From CAYJLF01 sp964371055 (GTDB lineage Bacteria; Eisenbacteria; RBG-16-71-46; CAIMUX01), in contig CAYJLF010000020.1 of the NCBI GenBank assembly GCA_964371055.1, forward strand, positions 1-64,000: 64,000 nt of DNA, read 5' to 3'. The stretch's first letter is position 1. Each line of letters begins with the position of its first letter. This document shows positions 18,113 through 27,398 of this stretch, piece by piece. Made by a program: the position numbers and the translations under genes. The notes below the pieces were generated by a model that made no database searches, was not told the DNA's origin, and saw nothing but the letters and a program-made list of their open reading frames with translations.

Positions 18113-18143
18113 CGATAACTATCTATTATACATTTAGTTATCG
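18113..18143. repeat. AT-rich palindrome, copy 1
   Basis: CGATAACTA (18113-18121) and TAGTTATCG (18135-18143) are perfect nine-base arms around a 13-base AT-rich loop, in a region otherwise near 70% GC. The TAA stop of the minus-strand desulfurase gene lies in the right arm. A related 29-base element at 59077 matches at 21 of 29 positions. It may be a terminator at the end of the polysaccharide operon, a protein-binding site, or a mobile palindrome. Confidence 0.7.
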
Positions 18144-19274
18144 AACAGCGACTTTGATCCGACGCAACACCTCGTCGATCTCCTCGCGCGTGGTGGGCCG
18201 CCCGAGGCTGAAGCGAACGGCTCCCATCCCCTCCTCCGGAACGACCCCCATCGCCCGGAGGACGGGAGAGAGCTCGACCGATCCGGCGTGGCAGGCGGAG
18301 CCGGTCGAAGCCGCGACATCCCCGAGCCCGCCGAGAACCTCGGCGCCGACCCGGCCGACGAAGTTGACGTTCGCGGTGTTCGGGAGACGGAGCGCCGGAT
18401 GCCCGTTTCGGGTCACGCGATCGCCGAGAGTGCGCATGAGCTCGGTCTCGAAGTGATCGCGCAGGAGACGGATCGACGGCATCCCGAGATGCGCAGCCGC
18501 CAGCTCGCAGGCTTTGCCGAGTCCGGCGACGAGGAGGACGTTTTCCGTCCCCGCCCGGCATCCCCTCTCATGGGCCGCCCCGTGGATGAGCGGCTCGAGG
18601 TCGACGCCGGAGCGGAGATAGAGCGCACCAACCCCCTTCGGCGCATAGAGCTTGTGCCCGGCGATACTCAGGAGGTCGCAGCCGAGTTCGTCGACGCGGG
18701 TCGGGATCTTGCCGACGCTCTGCGCGGCGTCCAGGTGCAGCGGCACACCGTGCGCGCGCGTGATCGCGGCCACCTCTTCCACCGGCATCAGGGTGCCGGT
18801 CTCGTTGTTGGCATGCATCAGGGTTACGAGAACCGTCCGCGGCGTCAGCGCGGCGGCGACCGCGGCGGGATCGACGCGACCATGGCGATCGACGGGGAGG
18901 ATCGTGACCCGCGCTCCCAGGGTCTCCAAAAAGCGCAACGGCTCGAGGGTCGCGGGGTGCTCCACCGCGCTCGTGATGAAGTGCGGCGCCTCGATCCCCC
19001 GCCGCACGGCCCGGAAGTAGACTCCCTTGATCGCGTGGTTGCTCGCCTCGCTCCCCCCGCTCGTGAAGACGATTTCCTCCGGCGCGCACTGGAGCAGGGC
19101 CGCCACGCGGACCCGCGCCCGATCGACGACGGCGCGCGCCGGCCGGCCGGCCCAGTGGAGGCTGGACGGATTGCCGTAGGCGGTCTCGAGCAGAGGGCGC
19201 ATCTCGGCGGCAACCTCCGGATCGAGCGGCGTGCTGGCGTTGTAATCGAGGTAGATCGGGGGGCGCGCCGTCAT
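18138..19274 (-). CDS. Second NifS/IscS-type cysteine desulfurase, in polysaccharide operon
   Basis: A 378-residue group I cysteine desulfurase: YLDYNAST near the start, PLP lysine Lys208 in AGHKLYAPKG, active cysteine Cys328 in STGSACHAG. ATG 19274 overlaps the stop of the Wzz-type gene by four bases (ATGA), making it the seventh and last gene of the polysaccharide operon. Desulfurases normally sit with Fe-S or tRNA thiolation genes; neither is here. It may supply sulfur for an unlinked process, or its position may be incidental. The TAA stop falls in an AT-rich palindrome. Confidence 0.92.
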   Translation of the reverse strand: MTARPPIYLDYNASTPLDPEVAAEMRPLLETAYGNPSSLHWAGRPARAVVDRARVRVAALLQCAPEEIVFTSGGSEASNHAIKGVYFRAVRRGIEAPHFITSAVEHPATLEPLRFLETLGARVTILPVDRHGRVDPAAVAAALTPRTVLVTLMHANNETGTLMPVEEVAAITRAHGVPLHLDAAQSVGKIPTRVDELGCDLLSIAGHKLYAPKGVGALYLRSGVDLEPLIHGAAHERGCRAGTENVLLVAGLGKACELAAAHLGMPSIRLLRDHFETELMRTLGDRVTRNGHPALRLPNTANVNFVGRVGAEVLGGLGDVAASTGSACHAGSVELSPVLRAMGVVPEEGMGAVRFSLGRPTTREEIDEVLRRIKVAVR

Positions 19275-20554
19275 CCTCGCCTCGCCGCCCACGGGCGGGA
19301 CCAGAGCTGCCCCACGGCCAGGACACGGAGGAGGCCGGCCAAACCACCCAGCAGTGCCGCCAGGAGGACGAGGACCGAGCGCTTCGGGGCCGCCTTGTTC
19401 ACCGGAGGAATCGCCTCGTCCAGGACCTCGACCACGGGCGTCAGCCGAGACTCGTCGAGCCGCGCCTCGTAGTAGCGCTGGGTCAAGTGTTCGATCAAAA
19501 GCTCTTTAGCCTTCAGATCACGCACCAGACCGCTGTACTCCAGGACGAGTTGCGGCAGCTCGCGCACCGGGATCATCCCCGCCTGCGCCGGTTCATCCCC
19601 ACCCCGGAGAGAGGCAGGCCCGGCGGCTCCGGGCCGGGTCGAGGATCGCAGCGCCGCTGCGGTCTCATCCAGGCCGAGAAGTCGATCCCGCTCCCGCTCC
19701 AGCGCCTCGAGGGCGGCCCGGATCGCGCGGACACGCGGACTCGATTCGCTGTCCGTCCGCCGGAGCAGGTCGAGTTCCAGGCGCTTCTCCTGGATGCGTC
19801 CCTCCAGGTCTCCGGCGGCCTCCAGGGTCAGGCGTGTCTGTTCCTCCAGCGCGATCGCGCCGTGTCGCGCCTGGAAGGCCACGAGATCGCGCGCCACGTG
19901 CGCCTGGTCGTCCCGAGCCTGCGCCAGCTGCGTCTCCAGGTAGACCCGCGCGCTGTGGGCGCCCAGAGTGTTCTTCTCGACATTCACGCGGTCGAGCTCG
20001 TGCACAAAGGTGTTGGCGATCTCCGCGGCCAGCCGCGCCGCGCGCCGCCGTTCACCCGGCCGGAACTTCGGGACGAGTCCCGTCTTGTGCTCGACCTGAA
20101 TCGAGACGACACCGTTGATCGAGCTGGCAAAGGTCGAACGAGACTGCAACCGTCGCCGGGCGGCGTCCCGGGCGGTCTCGCTCCCCAGGCGCGAGAAGCC
20201 GTACTCCGCGATCAGCCCCAGCGAGTCGACGATCGCATCCGCCATCGACCGGCTGCGAAGGATCTCGACGAAGATCTCGCTGGAGACATTGGAGCTCCCG
20301 AAGCCGAGCATCGGCGTCCCGGCCGTGGAGAGCATCGCCGCGAGGCCCGGCATCTCCTCGTTGCGAGGGGGAAGCAGCGTCGCCCGGGCGCGGTAGGTCT
20401 CCGGGACGACGAGGAGAACGGCGGCGGCCGCCAGCGCCGCCGAAACCGCCCAGGTCATCACCGGGCGTCGTTGCGCCCAGGCTCGATCCAGCAGCGCCAG
20501 CCACGAGAATTCACCGGCCTCGCCCGTCCGCGAGCCGCGATCCTCGCCGCTCAT
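19271..20554 (-). CDS. Wzz-type polysaccharide chain-length determinant
   Basis: A 427-residue inner-membrane copolymerase. An N-terminal membrane segment (about 31-51) is followed by ETYRARATLLPP, the usual Wzz beginning. A long periplasmic helical or coiled-coil region with many Arg/Glu/Leu heptads follows, and a second membrane segment lies near the end (SVLVLLAALLGGLAGLLRVL). There is no cytoplasmic tyrosine-kinase domain, so it is not a Wzc fusion. It sets polymer length together with the neighbouring SLBB exporter. ATG 20554 overlaps the upstream stop by four bases and has GGGAGG ahead of it. Confidence 0.88.
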   Translation of the reverse strand: MSGEDRGSRTGEAGEFSWLALLDRAWAQRRPVMTWAVSAALAAAAVLLVVPETYRARATLLPPRNEEMPGLAAMLSTAGTPMLGFGSSNVSSEIFVEILRSRSMADAIVDSLGLIAEYGFSRLGSETARDAARRRLQSRSTFASSINGVVSIQVEHKTGLVPKFRPGERRRAARLAAEIANTFVHELDRVNVEKNTLGAHSARVYLETQLAQARDDQAHVARDLVAFQARHGAIALEEQTRLTLEAAGDLEGRIQEKRLELDLLRRTDSESSPRVRAIRAALEALERERDRLLGLDETAAALRSSTRPGAAGPASLRGGDEPAQAGMIPVRELPQLVLEYSGLVRDLKAKELLIEHLTQRYYEARLDESRLTPVVEVLDEAIPPVNKAAPKRSVLVLLAALLGGLAGLLRVLAVGQLWSRPWAARRG

Positions 20555-22200
20555 CGCGTCACCTCCCGCGCCAGCAGGACAACCGTTGCGACCTGGCCGG
20601 CCACCAGCATCGTGTCCTTGAAGATCGTCCAATAGTCCCGATCCGTCTTCTCGGGCACCCAGATGACATCGCCCGGCTGCGGCCTTTCGTCGTCCCCCGG
20701 ATCGCGGATCCACTCCCCCGACGCGGCCCGGATCAGGGTCACCTGGGACCGGCGGGCGCCCCAACTGAACCCCCCCGCGCGCTCGATGTAGTCATCGACG
20801 CGGAGCCCGGCTTCGTGGCGCACCGCCCCGGGATTGGCGACTTGTCCGCTCAGCTGCACGAACCTGCTCAAACGCGGCACCGTGATCAGGTCTCCCCGCA
20901 CCAGCGTGATGTTGTCCGCGTGGTCCGGATCGGCGAGAACACCCCGGAAGTCGACCTGCATCTTCCCGGGCCGCTCCCGCGACTTCATCTTGAAGTACTG
21001 GTACTCGCTCTCCCGCATGTCTGCTACCGGCAGCAGCTTCAATCGCTCATACTCCAGGTCCTGCACTTGCTCCCGGGCCTGGGTCCGGAGGAGAGTCGCC
21101 TCTTCGACCGCGGCGTCGGGCGTGAACCCCCCGGCGGCCTGGATCGCATCCCGGACTCGCGTCTCCCCCTCGCGGATCGGCAGCACCATCGGATAGACGA
21201 ACTCCCCCTCGAGCGTCACCAACGGTCCTCGATCATACGCAGGGTCGGATCGAACGAAGAGCTGGTCGCGCGCGCGGAGCTCCGGATCCAGCGCGGGTGA
21301 GCTGAAGAAGGTCTGGTCCTCGGCGCCCTCGCCAGCGGTCAGGCGGACCAGGCGGACGGAGTCCGGCAGGGCATCCGGCAGAAGACCGCCGGCAAGCTCG
21401 AGCAGGTCGGTGAAGCGTTCTCCCTCCACGAATTCGAAGGCGCCGGGATCGTGCACCGCGCCGTAGATCTCGACCGTTCGGCCGGCATAGGGGATCACGA
21501 TCTGATCGCCATCGCGCAGGTAGGGATTGCGGGTGGCGTCGCCCAGGATCCGGAACCGCTGCAGGTCGACCCGCATCGTGTCACCCCGGGCGCCACGCCG
21601 GACGATGCGCCGCTTCGACGCGGTGCCCTTCAGATTCCCGACGCGATCCACGAGATCGGAGACGCGATCGAGCCCTGTGGCTGGATAGCTGCCGGGCATG
21701 CTCAGTTGGCCGAGGAGGAAGACGCGAAACTCCCGCGCGGCGATCAACGTCAGGGTGACCTCCGCCCGGGGTCGCAGGCGGCGGACCCCATCGAGCACGT
21801 TGGCGCGCGCCTCGGCCAGGGTCAGGCCGGAGACCCGGAAGGACCCGAGCCCCGGCACGGCGAGATTTCCTTCCAGGTCGACCACGAGTTCCGCGAACTC
21901 TGGATCGGTCGTGAGGTCGCCCAAGAGGAAGCGGTCCCCGGGCCCCACGAGATAGATCGAGTCGACGACGGCGCCGGCAGGAACGGCGAGCAACCCGGGC
22001 CGGTCCGGCTCGACGGGGGAAGCCGGCCGGGCCGTCGACGGGGCACCGATGACCCGGGCCGGAGGGCGGGTCTCCGCATCCGAGGGGACGGCAAACAGCG
22101 CGACAAGGGTCATCACGACCGCCACCGGCAGGAGCACTCCCACGAGCGCGCGATGCCGGCTACCCTTCTCTACCCATGACTCGCGACCGCGACGGTTCAT
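20551..22200 (-). CDS. SLBB-domain polysaccharide export protein (Wza-like)
   Basis: A 549-residue exported protein. An N-terminal membrane segment (about 20-40) precedes a Poly_export domain beginning YLVGPGDRFLLGDL, then several SLBB domains (FLLGQLSMPGSYPATG, VEIYGAVHDPGAFEF, VTLEGEFVYPMVLPI, VQLSGQVANPGAVRHEAG). The C-terminus ends in a hydrophobic helix (FKDTMLVAGQVATVVLL). It is expected to form the channel through the periplasm or outer membrane for the polymer. I see no lipobox. Its start overlaps the ligase/polymerase stop by four bases. Confidence 0.9.
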   Translation of the reverse strand: MNRRGRESWVEKGSRHRALVGVLLPVAVVMTLVALFAVPSDAETRPPARVIGAPSTARPASPVEPDRPGLLAVPAGAVVDSIYLVGPGDRFLLGDLTTDPEFAELVVDLEGNLAVPGLGSFRVSGLTLAEARANVLDGVRRLRPRAEVTLTLIAAREFRVFLLGQLSMPGSYPATGLDRVSDLVDRVGNLKGTASKRRIVRRGARGDTMRVDLQRFRILGDATRNPYLRDGDQIVIPYAGRTVEIYGAVHDPGAFEFVEGERFTDLLELAGGLLPDALPDSVRLVRLTAGEGAEDQTFFSSPALDPELRARDQLFVRSDPAYDRGPLVTLEGEFVYPMVLPIREGETRVRDAIQAAGGFTPDAAVEEATLLRTQAREQVQDLEYERLKLLPVADMRESEYQYFKMKSRERPGKMQVDFRGVLADPDHADNITLVRGDLITVPRLSRFVQLSGQVANPGAVRHEAGLRVDDYIERAGGFSWGARRSQVTLIRAASGEWIRDPGDDERPQPGDVIWVPEKTDRDYWTIFKDTMLVAGQVATVVLLAREVTR

Positions 22201-23729
22201 GTCGTTCTCCCAGAGTTCAGAAGGCTACGTGCCGGCACTCCATGCGTCAATGGATCGATCGACGGGGGCGGCCCCCCTCCACTGCCTCGCTCGACCCCGC
22301 GCAACACCGCGAGGAGGGCCAGGAAGTAGTACAACACCGAGGTCTGATCGAGCGGGTTGGCCGCGAAGAGACTGAGGACGATCAGGCCGATCACGAACTC
22401 GATCGCGACCCCGGCCAGATCGGCGGTGTCATCCCGGGCCCTCCGCAATCCCCGCACCAGCCGCAGACAGAAGCCCAGCCAGAGCACGTACACCGCGCTG
22501 AGCAGCAACACTCCGACGAGACCGCCCTCCACGAAGAACCGGACGAACTCGTTGTGCGCGCTGAAGCCCCGGCTTCGACCCGCCAGGCGGTCGACCGACT
22601 GGAGAGGATTGACCAGCGACGTCGAGCCGAACCCGTGACCGATGAGCGGCCGCCGCAGCCCGACCTGCGCCAGGACGTACCAGTTGTAGATGCGCCACTC
22701 GAAGGAGTTGTACAGCTCGCGTCGGGCCACGACCCGACGGAGCGAGATGCCGGCGTCGATCTCCTCGAACCGCGCGGCCACTCTCGGGCCGACCAACGCC
22801 GCCGCCACTCCCAGGCCGGCCAGGAGAGGCAGTGCAAACCGTCGCGGGTGCATCCACACCTTGACGCCCAGGCAGACTGCCAGGAAGAGCCAGGCGGTCC
22901 GCGAGGCGGTGAACGCCAGGAGAAAGGCCGCCCCCCCGATGACGGGGAGGAGTACCCAGCCGGGAACGCCGAACCGCGGCCGTCGCAGGAGCGTGGCCGA
23001 CAGCGTGATGACAAAGGCGAGGTAGATCCCGAAGGTGTTCGGATGGAAGAACGTCCCCTGCAGACGACCGGGCTGGTCGGATCCCAAGGGCACATCGTAG
23101 AGCCCCTGCCCGCTGTAGAAGGCGTACTGCCACAGCGCGTACCCGCACGGCACGATCAGGCTGACGTAGATCGAGCGAACGAGAAGCCGCCGCTCCGCCA
23201 TCGTCCGCTGCAGATTGACCAGCAGCAGGTAGAGCCCGAGGAGGCTGGCCAGGCGGATCACCTCCTTGAAGCCGATCGCGACCATCGCGGGACCGACCGC
23301 CAGGAATCCATTGGGGATCTGGACGAGGGCGAACCCGCTGAGGAGCGCCAACCCCAGCGCCGGCCGGCCGCCCCAGTCGATCGGGCGGCGCCGGAGCGCG
23401 CGATCCAGCAGCAGGAGGAAGGCCAGGCCGGCGACCGCGAGGCCGACCGCGCCGGGCGCGTTGATGCGCACCGGACCGATCGGGATCCCCCGATCCGTCA
23501 GGATGTCCAACGATGAGCGAACCGCGAGCAGGAGGCCGGCGGCCATCGGCAAGCTGGCCGCACACAACCAGGCCAGGCCTGCGATCAGCAGCAGGATCGC
23601 GGTGCCTCCCGGGGAGAGCGTCGTGGCGACTCCGACGAGTACTCCGCCCAGCCAACCTCCGCGCGCGGCGATGCCGCTCCAGCGGTCTGGCCGGAGCGAT
23701 CGGGCGAAGGCGGGGGAAAGGCCGCGCAT
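22197..23729 (-). CDS. O-antigen ligase/polymerase family membrane protein
   Basis: About 510 residues with 10-12 predicted membrane helices. The Wzy_C hallmarks are present: RIYNWYVLAQVGLRRPLIGH (arginine-rich periplasmic loop) and, after it, SAHNEFVRFFVEGGLVGVLL. It polymerises or ligates lipid-linked repeat units in the periplasm. It sits between a glycosyltransferase and the SLBB exporter, so a polymerase (Wzy) role is the better guess. The start is ATG 23729, overlapping the upstream TGA (TGATG); a GTG one codon earlier is equally possible. Confidence 0.88.
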   Translation of the reverse strand: MRGLSPAFARSLRPDRWSGIAARGGWLGGVLVGVATTLSPGGTAILLLIAGLAWLCAASLPMAAGLLLAVRSSLDILTDRGIPIGPVRINAPGAVGLAVAGLAFLLLLDRALRRRPIDWGGRPALGLALLSGFALVQIPNGFLAVGPAMVAIGFKEVIRLASLLGLYLLLVNLQRTMAERRLLVRSIYVSLIVPCGYALWQYAFYSGQGLYDVPLGSDQPGRLQGTFFHPNTFGIYLAFVITLSATLLRRPRFGVPGWVLLPVIGGAAFLLAFTASRTAWLFLAVCLGVKVWMHPRRFALPLLAGLGVAAALVGPRVAARFEEIDAGISLRRVVARRELYNSFEWRIYNWYVLAQVGLRRPLIGHGFGSTSLVNPLQSVDRLAGRSRGFSAHNEFVRFFVEGGLVGVLLLSAVYVLWLGFCLRLVRGLRRARDDTADLAGVAIEFVIGLIVLSLFAANPLDQTSVLYYFLALLAVLRGVERGSGGGPPPSIDPLTHGVPARSLLNSGRTT

Positions 23730-25048
23730 CACGGCCGCCCCCGGGTTCCAGTCGAAGTGTCCCCCTTCCGCGCGCTGTCATCGATGACGGCGTGCAGCAG
23801 CGTCGCCACCCGCTCCGCCAGGCGCGGCCAGGCGTAGGCCTCCAGCTCTCGCGCGACGCGCGGTGGATCCGGTTCGGGAAGTCGCCGCTCGGCCAGGGCG
23901 AGAAGGGCGCCCTCCAACCCGGGCATGTCACCCGGATCGAGGACCACACCGCCCCCGGTTCGACGCACCAACTCGGCCGCCACTCCCGCGCGGGGGGCGA
24001 CCGCCAACACCGGGCGACCGGAGGCGAGGTAGGCGAAGAGCTTCCCGGTCATGATCCCGTCCGAGCCCGGACCGCTCTCGATCAGGAGCAGCAGGGCATC
24101 GGCTCCCGCCATCTCCTCCAGCGAGGCCGCGTACGAGATCGAGCCGGGGGTCTCGCACCAGCCGGCCTGGCGCGGGGCGGTCAGGACCGGTTCGAACTCC
24201 GGCGCGATCTCTCCGATCAGACGCAGCCGGACCCGGGTTCCCGCCGCGTTCAGCCGCTGCAGGGCCTCGAGGAGACGCGAGGGATTCCGATGGCCGTACA
24301 GCGCGCCGGTGTAGAGCAGGACGGCCGGGCCTTCGCGAGATCGCGGCCCGCCGCCCGGCCCGGGAAGAGCCGCGAACGACGGATCGAATCCGTTCGGGAT
24401 GACTTCGACGCGAGCGGAATCGAGCGACGGATGCGCCTCGAGGAGGATGCGCTTCATCGGCTCGGTCACGACGATCACCCGCTTCGCGGCCCGCACGAGC
24501 CTCCGCTCCCAGAACCGTTCCAGGCGGAGCCGCGCCGCCGGCCGCTCCGGCAGGAACGGGTTGTCGACCCACAGATCGCGAAACTCGACGACCAGAGGGC
24601 GCCGCAGGATCGTGGAGATCATCCAGCCGGCGAAGAGCGAGGAGACGGGCCAGGCCGAGGCATAGACGACATCGATGCCGGCGGCGCGACCGGCGCGAAC
24701 GCCGGCCAGGGAGGCGGGGAGGATCCAGAGGAGGTTGCGGTCGGGGAAGAGGAGCCTCCACTCCCAGCGACGGTGGCGGGGGCCGCCGGCAGGCGGGAAC
24801 GCGACCGACGCCGACGAGCCACCACCCGGACGACGCCGGGGCATCTTCCACGCCATCTCCCGCAGCCACGCATACCCCGGCTCCGGCACGACGACACACG
24901 ACTCAGGACCCAGGGGAGGAGGCACCTCGTCGATCCGGTGCGACACCACCAGCGGATCGATACCAAGCGCGGGCAGTCGCGGCAGGATGCCCCGCGGGCG
25001 AATCGCGCGGTCGTGAAAGACATAGGAGACACACAACGCGCGCCTCAC
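23729..25048 (-). CDS. GT4 glycosyltransferase (third of operon)
   Basis: A 439-residue GT-B fold glycosyltransferase. Visible landmarks are EFRDLWVDNP in the N-terminal domain, EVIPNGFDPSFAAL at the domain junction, LLYTGALYGHRNPSRLLEAL, and the donor-binding region GIMTGKLFAYLASGRPVLAV. It would add a sugar from an NDP-sugar to the lipid-linked intermediate on the cytoplasmic face. The specificity is not readable. It overlaps the genes on both sides, so it is translated as part of the operon. Confidence 0.9.
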   Translation of the reverse strand: MRRALCVSYVFHDRAIRPRGILPRLPALGIDPLVVSHRIDEVPPPLGPESCVVVPEPGYAWLREMAWKMPRRRPGGGSSASVAFPPAGGPRHRRWEWRLLFPDRNLLWILPASLAGVRAGRAAGIDVVYASAWPVSSLFAGWMISTILRRPLVVEFRDLWVDNPFLPERPAARLRLERFWERRLVRAAKRVIVVTEPMKRILLEAHPSLDSARVEVIPNGFDPSFAALPGPGGGPRSREGPAVLLYTGALYGHRNPSRLLEALQRLNAAGTRVRLRLIGEIAPEFEPVLTAPRQAGWCETPGSISYAASLEEMAGADALLLLIESGPGSDGIMTGKLFAYLASGRPVLAVAPRAGVAAELVRRTGGGVVLDPGDMPGLEGALLALAERRLPEPDPPRVARELEAYAWPRLAERVATLLHAVIDDSARKGDTSTGTRGRP

Positions 25049-26214
25049 GGGCTCGGCTCCCGCCCGGCGCTGTCGAGCGCATCGAGCTCGCCCTGCAGGG
25101 CCACGCCATCGCGGCGGCCGGCCAGCACTCCTTCATAGAGCAGCGACAGCTTCCGGGCCACGGTCTCGAGCGAGAAGGCCCGCATCCGATCCCGCCCACC
25201 GTGCCGCAACATCATGGGAACCGGCGGGCTCGCCCCCCCGGAGCCCCGAGCGGCTTCCTGCAACGTCAACCTCCGGCGCGCGACTTCGGCCACGGCCCGG
25301 CCGATCGAGGCCGGCTGGCGCGGCACCGAAGCGCAGAGGTCGATCCCCGCGATCACCGCGGAGGCATCCCCGGCATCGACGGCCACGACGGGCAATCCGA
25401 CGGCCAGGGCTTCGCGGACGGCGTTGGGCGATCCTTCGTAACGCGACGTCAGCAGGCAGAGATCGGCCGCATTGAGGGCGAGGCCGTACTCGGCCTCGGG
25501 CCTACCATGAAAGGTCACCATGCGAACCCGGGCCGGCAGCCCGGCCAGCTCCGCGTTCGCGGCATCCACCGCCGCCTGGGCGAGCGCAAAGTCCTTCTCC
25601 GGCCGCGATGGATCCCACGGGAAGAGCGCAATGACGTCCTCTTCGTTCCACCCGAGCTCTCGCCGGGCGGCGACCGGATCGACCGGCTGAAACCGCTCCA
25701 GGTCGGTCCCACTCGGGATCACGACACAGTGCCCGACCCGGACCACATCGCGCAGAGCCGCGCTCTTGACCACGCAGAAGTCGGCCTCGCGCGCCGCGAA
25801 GCGGGAGAGCGGGCGCTGCCAGGACAGCATCAGGTCGGATCCGGCGAAGCTCACTACCAGAGGCGCCGCGCGTTGCAGGCGGGCCACGATCCCGGTGAAC
25901 CCGTAGTGTGCGTGGACCAGGTCGTACCGTCGGCGCCGGAGCGCGGCGCGCATCCGCTTCACGCCGCGCACGTATTCGAACCGGCCGCGGGCTCCGTCGA
26001 TCGCGACCACGTCGACGTCGTGCCCTGCTCTTCGCAACGACTCCACCTGCCGCTCCACGAAGACCCCGCGCCCGGGAACGAGGCCGCCGGGATAGAGGTT
26101 GGTGACGACGAGGAGCGTCCGCGGCTGCACCCCCAACCGCTCACCGGTTCCGGGGCGACCGGTCGGGAGACCGGAATCCGGCCGGCCTTCGGGACGGCCG
26201 CCGAGGCCGATCAA
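25045..26214 (-). CDS. GT4 glycosyltransferase (second of operon)
   Basis: GT-B glycosyltransferase of about 390 residues. The N-terminal domain starts TLLVVTNLYPGGLVPGRGVF, the junction has VVIPSGTDLERFQP, and the C-terminal donor site has RYEGSPNAVREALAVGLPVV with the usual E-x7-E spacing. Two starts are possible: TTG 26214, which keeps the four-base overlap (TTGA) seen throughout this operon, or GTG 26130, 28 codons later, right before the homologous core. A much longer upstream extension in the same frame is antisense-like and rejected. Confidence 0.88.
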   Translation of the reverse strand: MIGLGGRPEGRPDSGLPTGRPGTGERLGVQPRTLLVVTNLYPGGLVPGRGVFVERQVESLRRAGHDVDVVAIDGARGRFEYVRGVKRMRAALRRRRYDLVHAHYGFTGIVARLQRAAPLVVSFAGSDLMLSWQRPLSRFAAREADFCVVKSAALRDVVRVGHCVVIPSGTDLERFQPVDPVAARRELGWNEEDVIALFPWDPSRPEKDFALAQAAVDAANAELAGLPARVRMVTFHGRPEAEYGLALNAADLCLLTSRYEGSPNAVREALAVGLPVVAVDAGDASAVIAGIDLCASVPRQPASIGRAVAEVARRRLTLQEAARGSGGASPPVPMMLRHGGRDRMRAFSLETVARKLSLLYEGVLAGRRDGVALQGELDALDSAGREPSP

Positions 26215-27398
26215 GCGGAGGTCCCCCGCGCGGCGATCGACTCCAGGGCGCTCACGAAGCCGCGGGCCTCTTCCGACCATCGGTGCTCCGCGTGAAAGCG
26301 AAGGGCGGCCGAGGCGAGGGATGCTCTGCGGGCCGGGTCGCGGGCGAGGTCGCGGATCGCGTCGATCAGCTGCTGCTGATTTCCAGGTTCGATGAACGCG
26401 ATCTGATCCGCGCCGAAGTAACGATGGAGGGCCTCGCTCCCGGAAGCGACCACCGGCAGGCCCATCGCGACGCACTCCAGGATCTTGTTGTTGAGCGCGA
26501 ACCGGTTGATCGCATCGGGACGGTTGGGGACGCAAGCGAGGTGGGCCTGCGCCAGAAGCGCCGGAATCTCGTCCCAGGCCATCCGGCCCAGGAAACGCAC
26601 CGTTCCGTTCAACTCCAGCGTGGCGGCCAGTTCCTGGAGACGCTCCTCGATTGGACCCCACCCCGCAATCCGCAACTCCAGCCCGGGAATCTCATCCCGC
26701 AGAGCCGCCGCGGCGCGGACCAAAAGATCCACCCCGCCTCGCTCGGCCAGGAGCCCGTGATAGACCACGACGAAGCGATCGGCGGGGGGAGCCACCGCTG
26801 TCAGCTTCTCCCGATCGAACAGCCGGTCATCGGGGACATTCATCGCCACGACGATCCGTGAGGCCGCCACGCCCCGTCCCGCGATCAACTGGCGGTAATC
26901 CTCATGCACCGTCACGATCCGGTCGGCCTGGCGGTAGCAGAATCCCTCCACGGATCGAAGGACCGTCTCCTTCCACGATCCTCCCCGAGAGCCGAAGCGG
27001 CTGGCGAAGAGGTGGCTCATCACGTCGTGGACGTCCAGCACCAGACGGGTACCCGCCAGCCAGCGTGCCGGCCAGCCGAGCAGAAGAAGCAGATCCGGCG
27101 GGTTATGGGCATGGAAGAGATCATAGCGGCGCCGCAGGAAGCGCCCCCACGCGGCCCCGGCCGCCAGGACCGCGAACCAGGCATACTCCAGGAGGTAGAC
27201 ACCCAACCCGCGGTCCCGATGACGTCGCACCGGCAGCCGCCGTACCTTCACGCCCCCAACCGTCTCGGAGGCCCGCTCGCCCCGATCTCGAAGGCAGAGG
27301 ACCTCCACCTCGTGCCCCGCGCCCGAGAGCGCTTCCGCCTCGCGTCGCACGCGGATGTCCCGAGGGTAGTAGTTGTGCACGACCATCAGTACGCGCAA
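26211..27398 (-). CDS. GT4 glycosyltransferase (first of operon)
   Basis: A 395-residue GT-B glycosyltransferase heading the polysaccharide operon. It opens with LRVLMVVHNYYPRDIRVRRE, has DLFHAHNPPDLLLLLGWP and LVLDVHDV in the first domain, and NKILECVAMGLPVVASGSEA in the donor site. This pattern is common in exopolysaccharide clusters. TTG 27398 is chosen because GGAGGAG lies exactly seven bases upstream; the in-frame ATG is too far from it. A promoter-like pair lies about 90 bases upstream. Confidence 0.9.
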   Translation of the reverse strand: MRVLMVVHNYYPRDIRVRREAEALSGAGHEVEVLCLRDRGERASETVGGVKVRRLPVRRHRDRGLGVYLLEYAWFAVLAAGAAWGRFLRRRYDLFHAHNPPDLLLLLGWPARWLAGTRLVLDVHDVMSHLFASRFGSRGGSWKETVLRSVEGFCYRQADRIVTVHEDYRQLIAGRGVAASRIVVAMNVPDDRLFDREKLTAVAPPADRFVVVYHGLLAERGGVDLLVRAAAALRDEIPGLELRIAGWGPIEERLQELAATLELNGTVRFLGRMAWDEIPALLAQAHLACVPNRPDAINRFALNNKILECVAMGLPVVASGSEALHRYFGADQIAFIEPGNQQQLIDAIRDLARDPARRASLASAALRFHAEHRWSEEARGFVSALESIAARGTSA

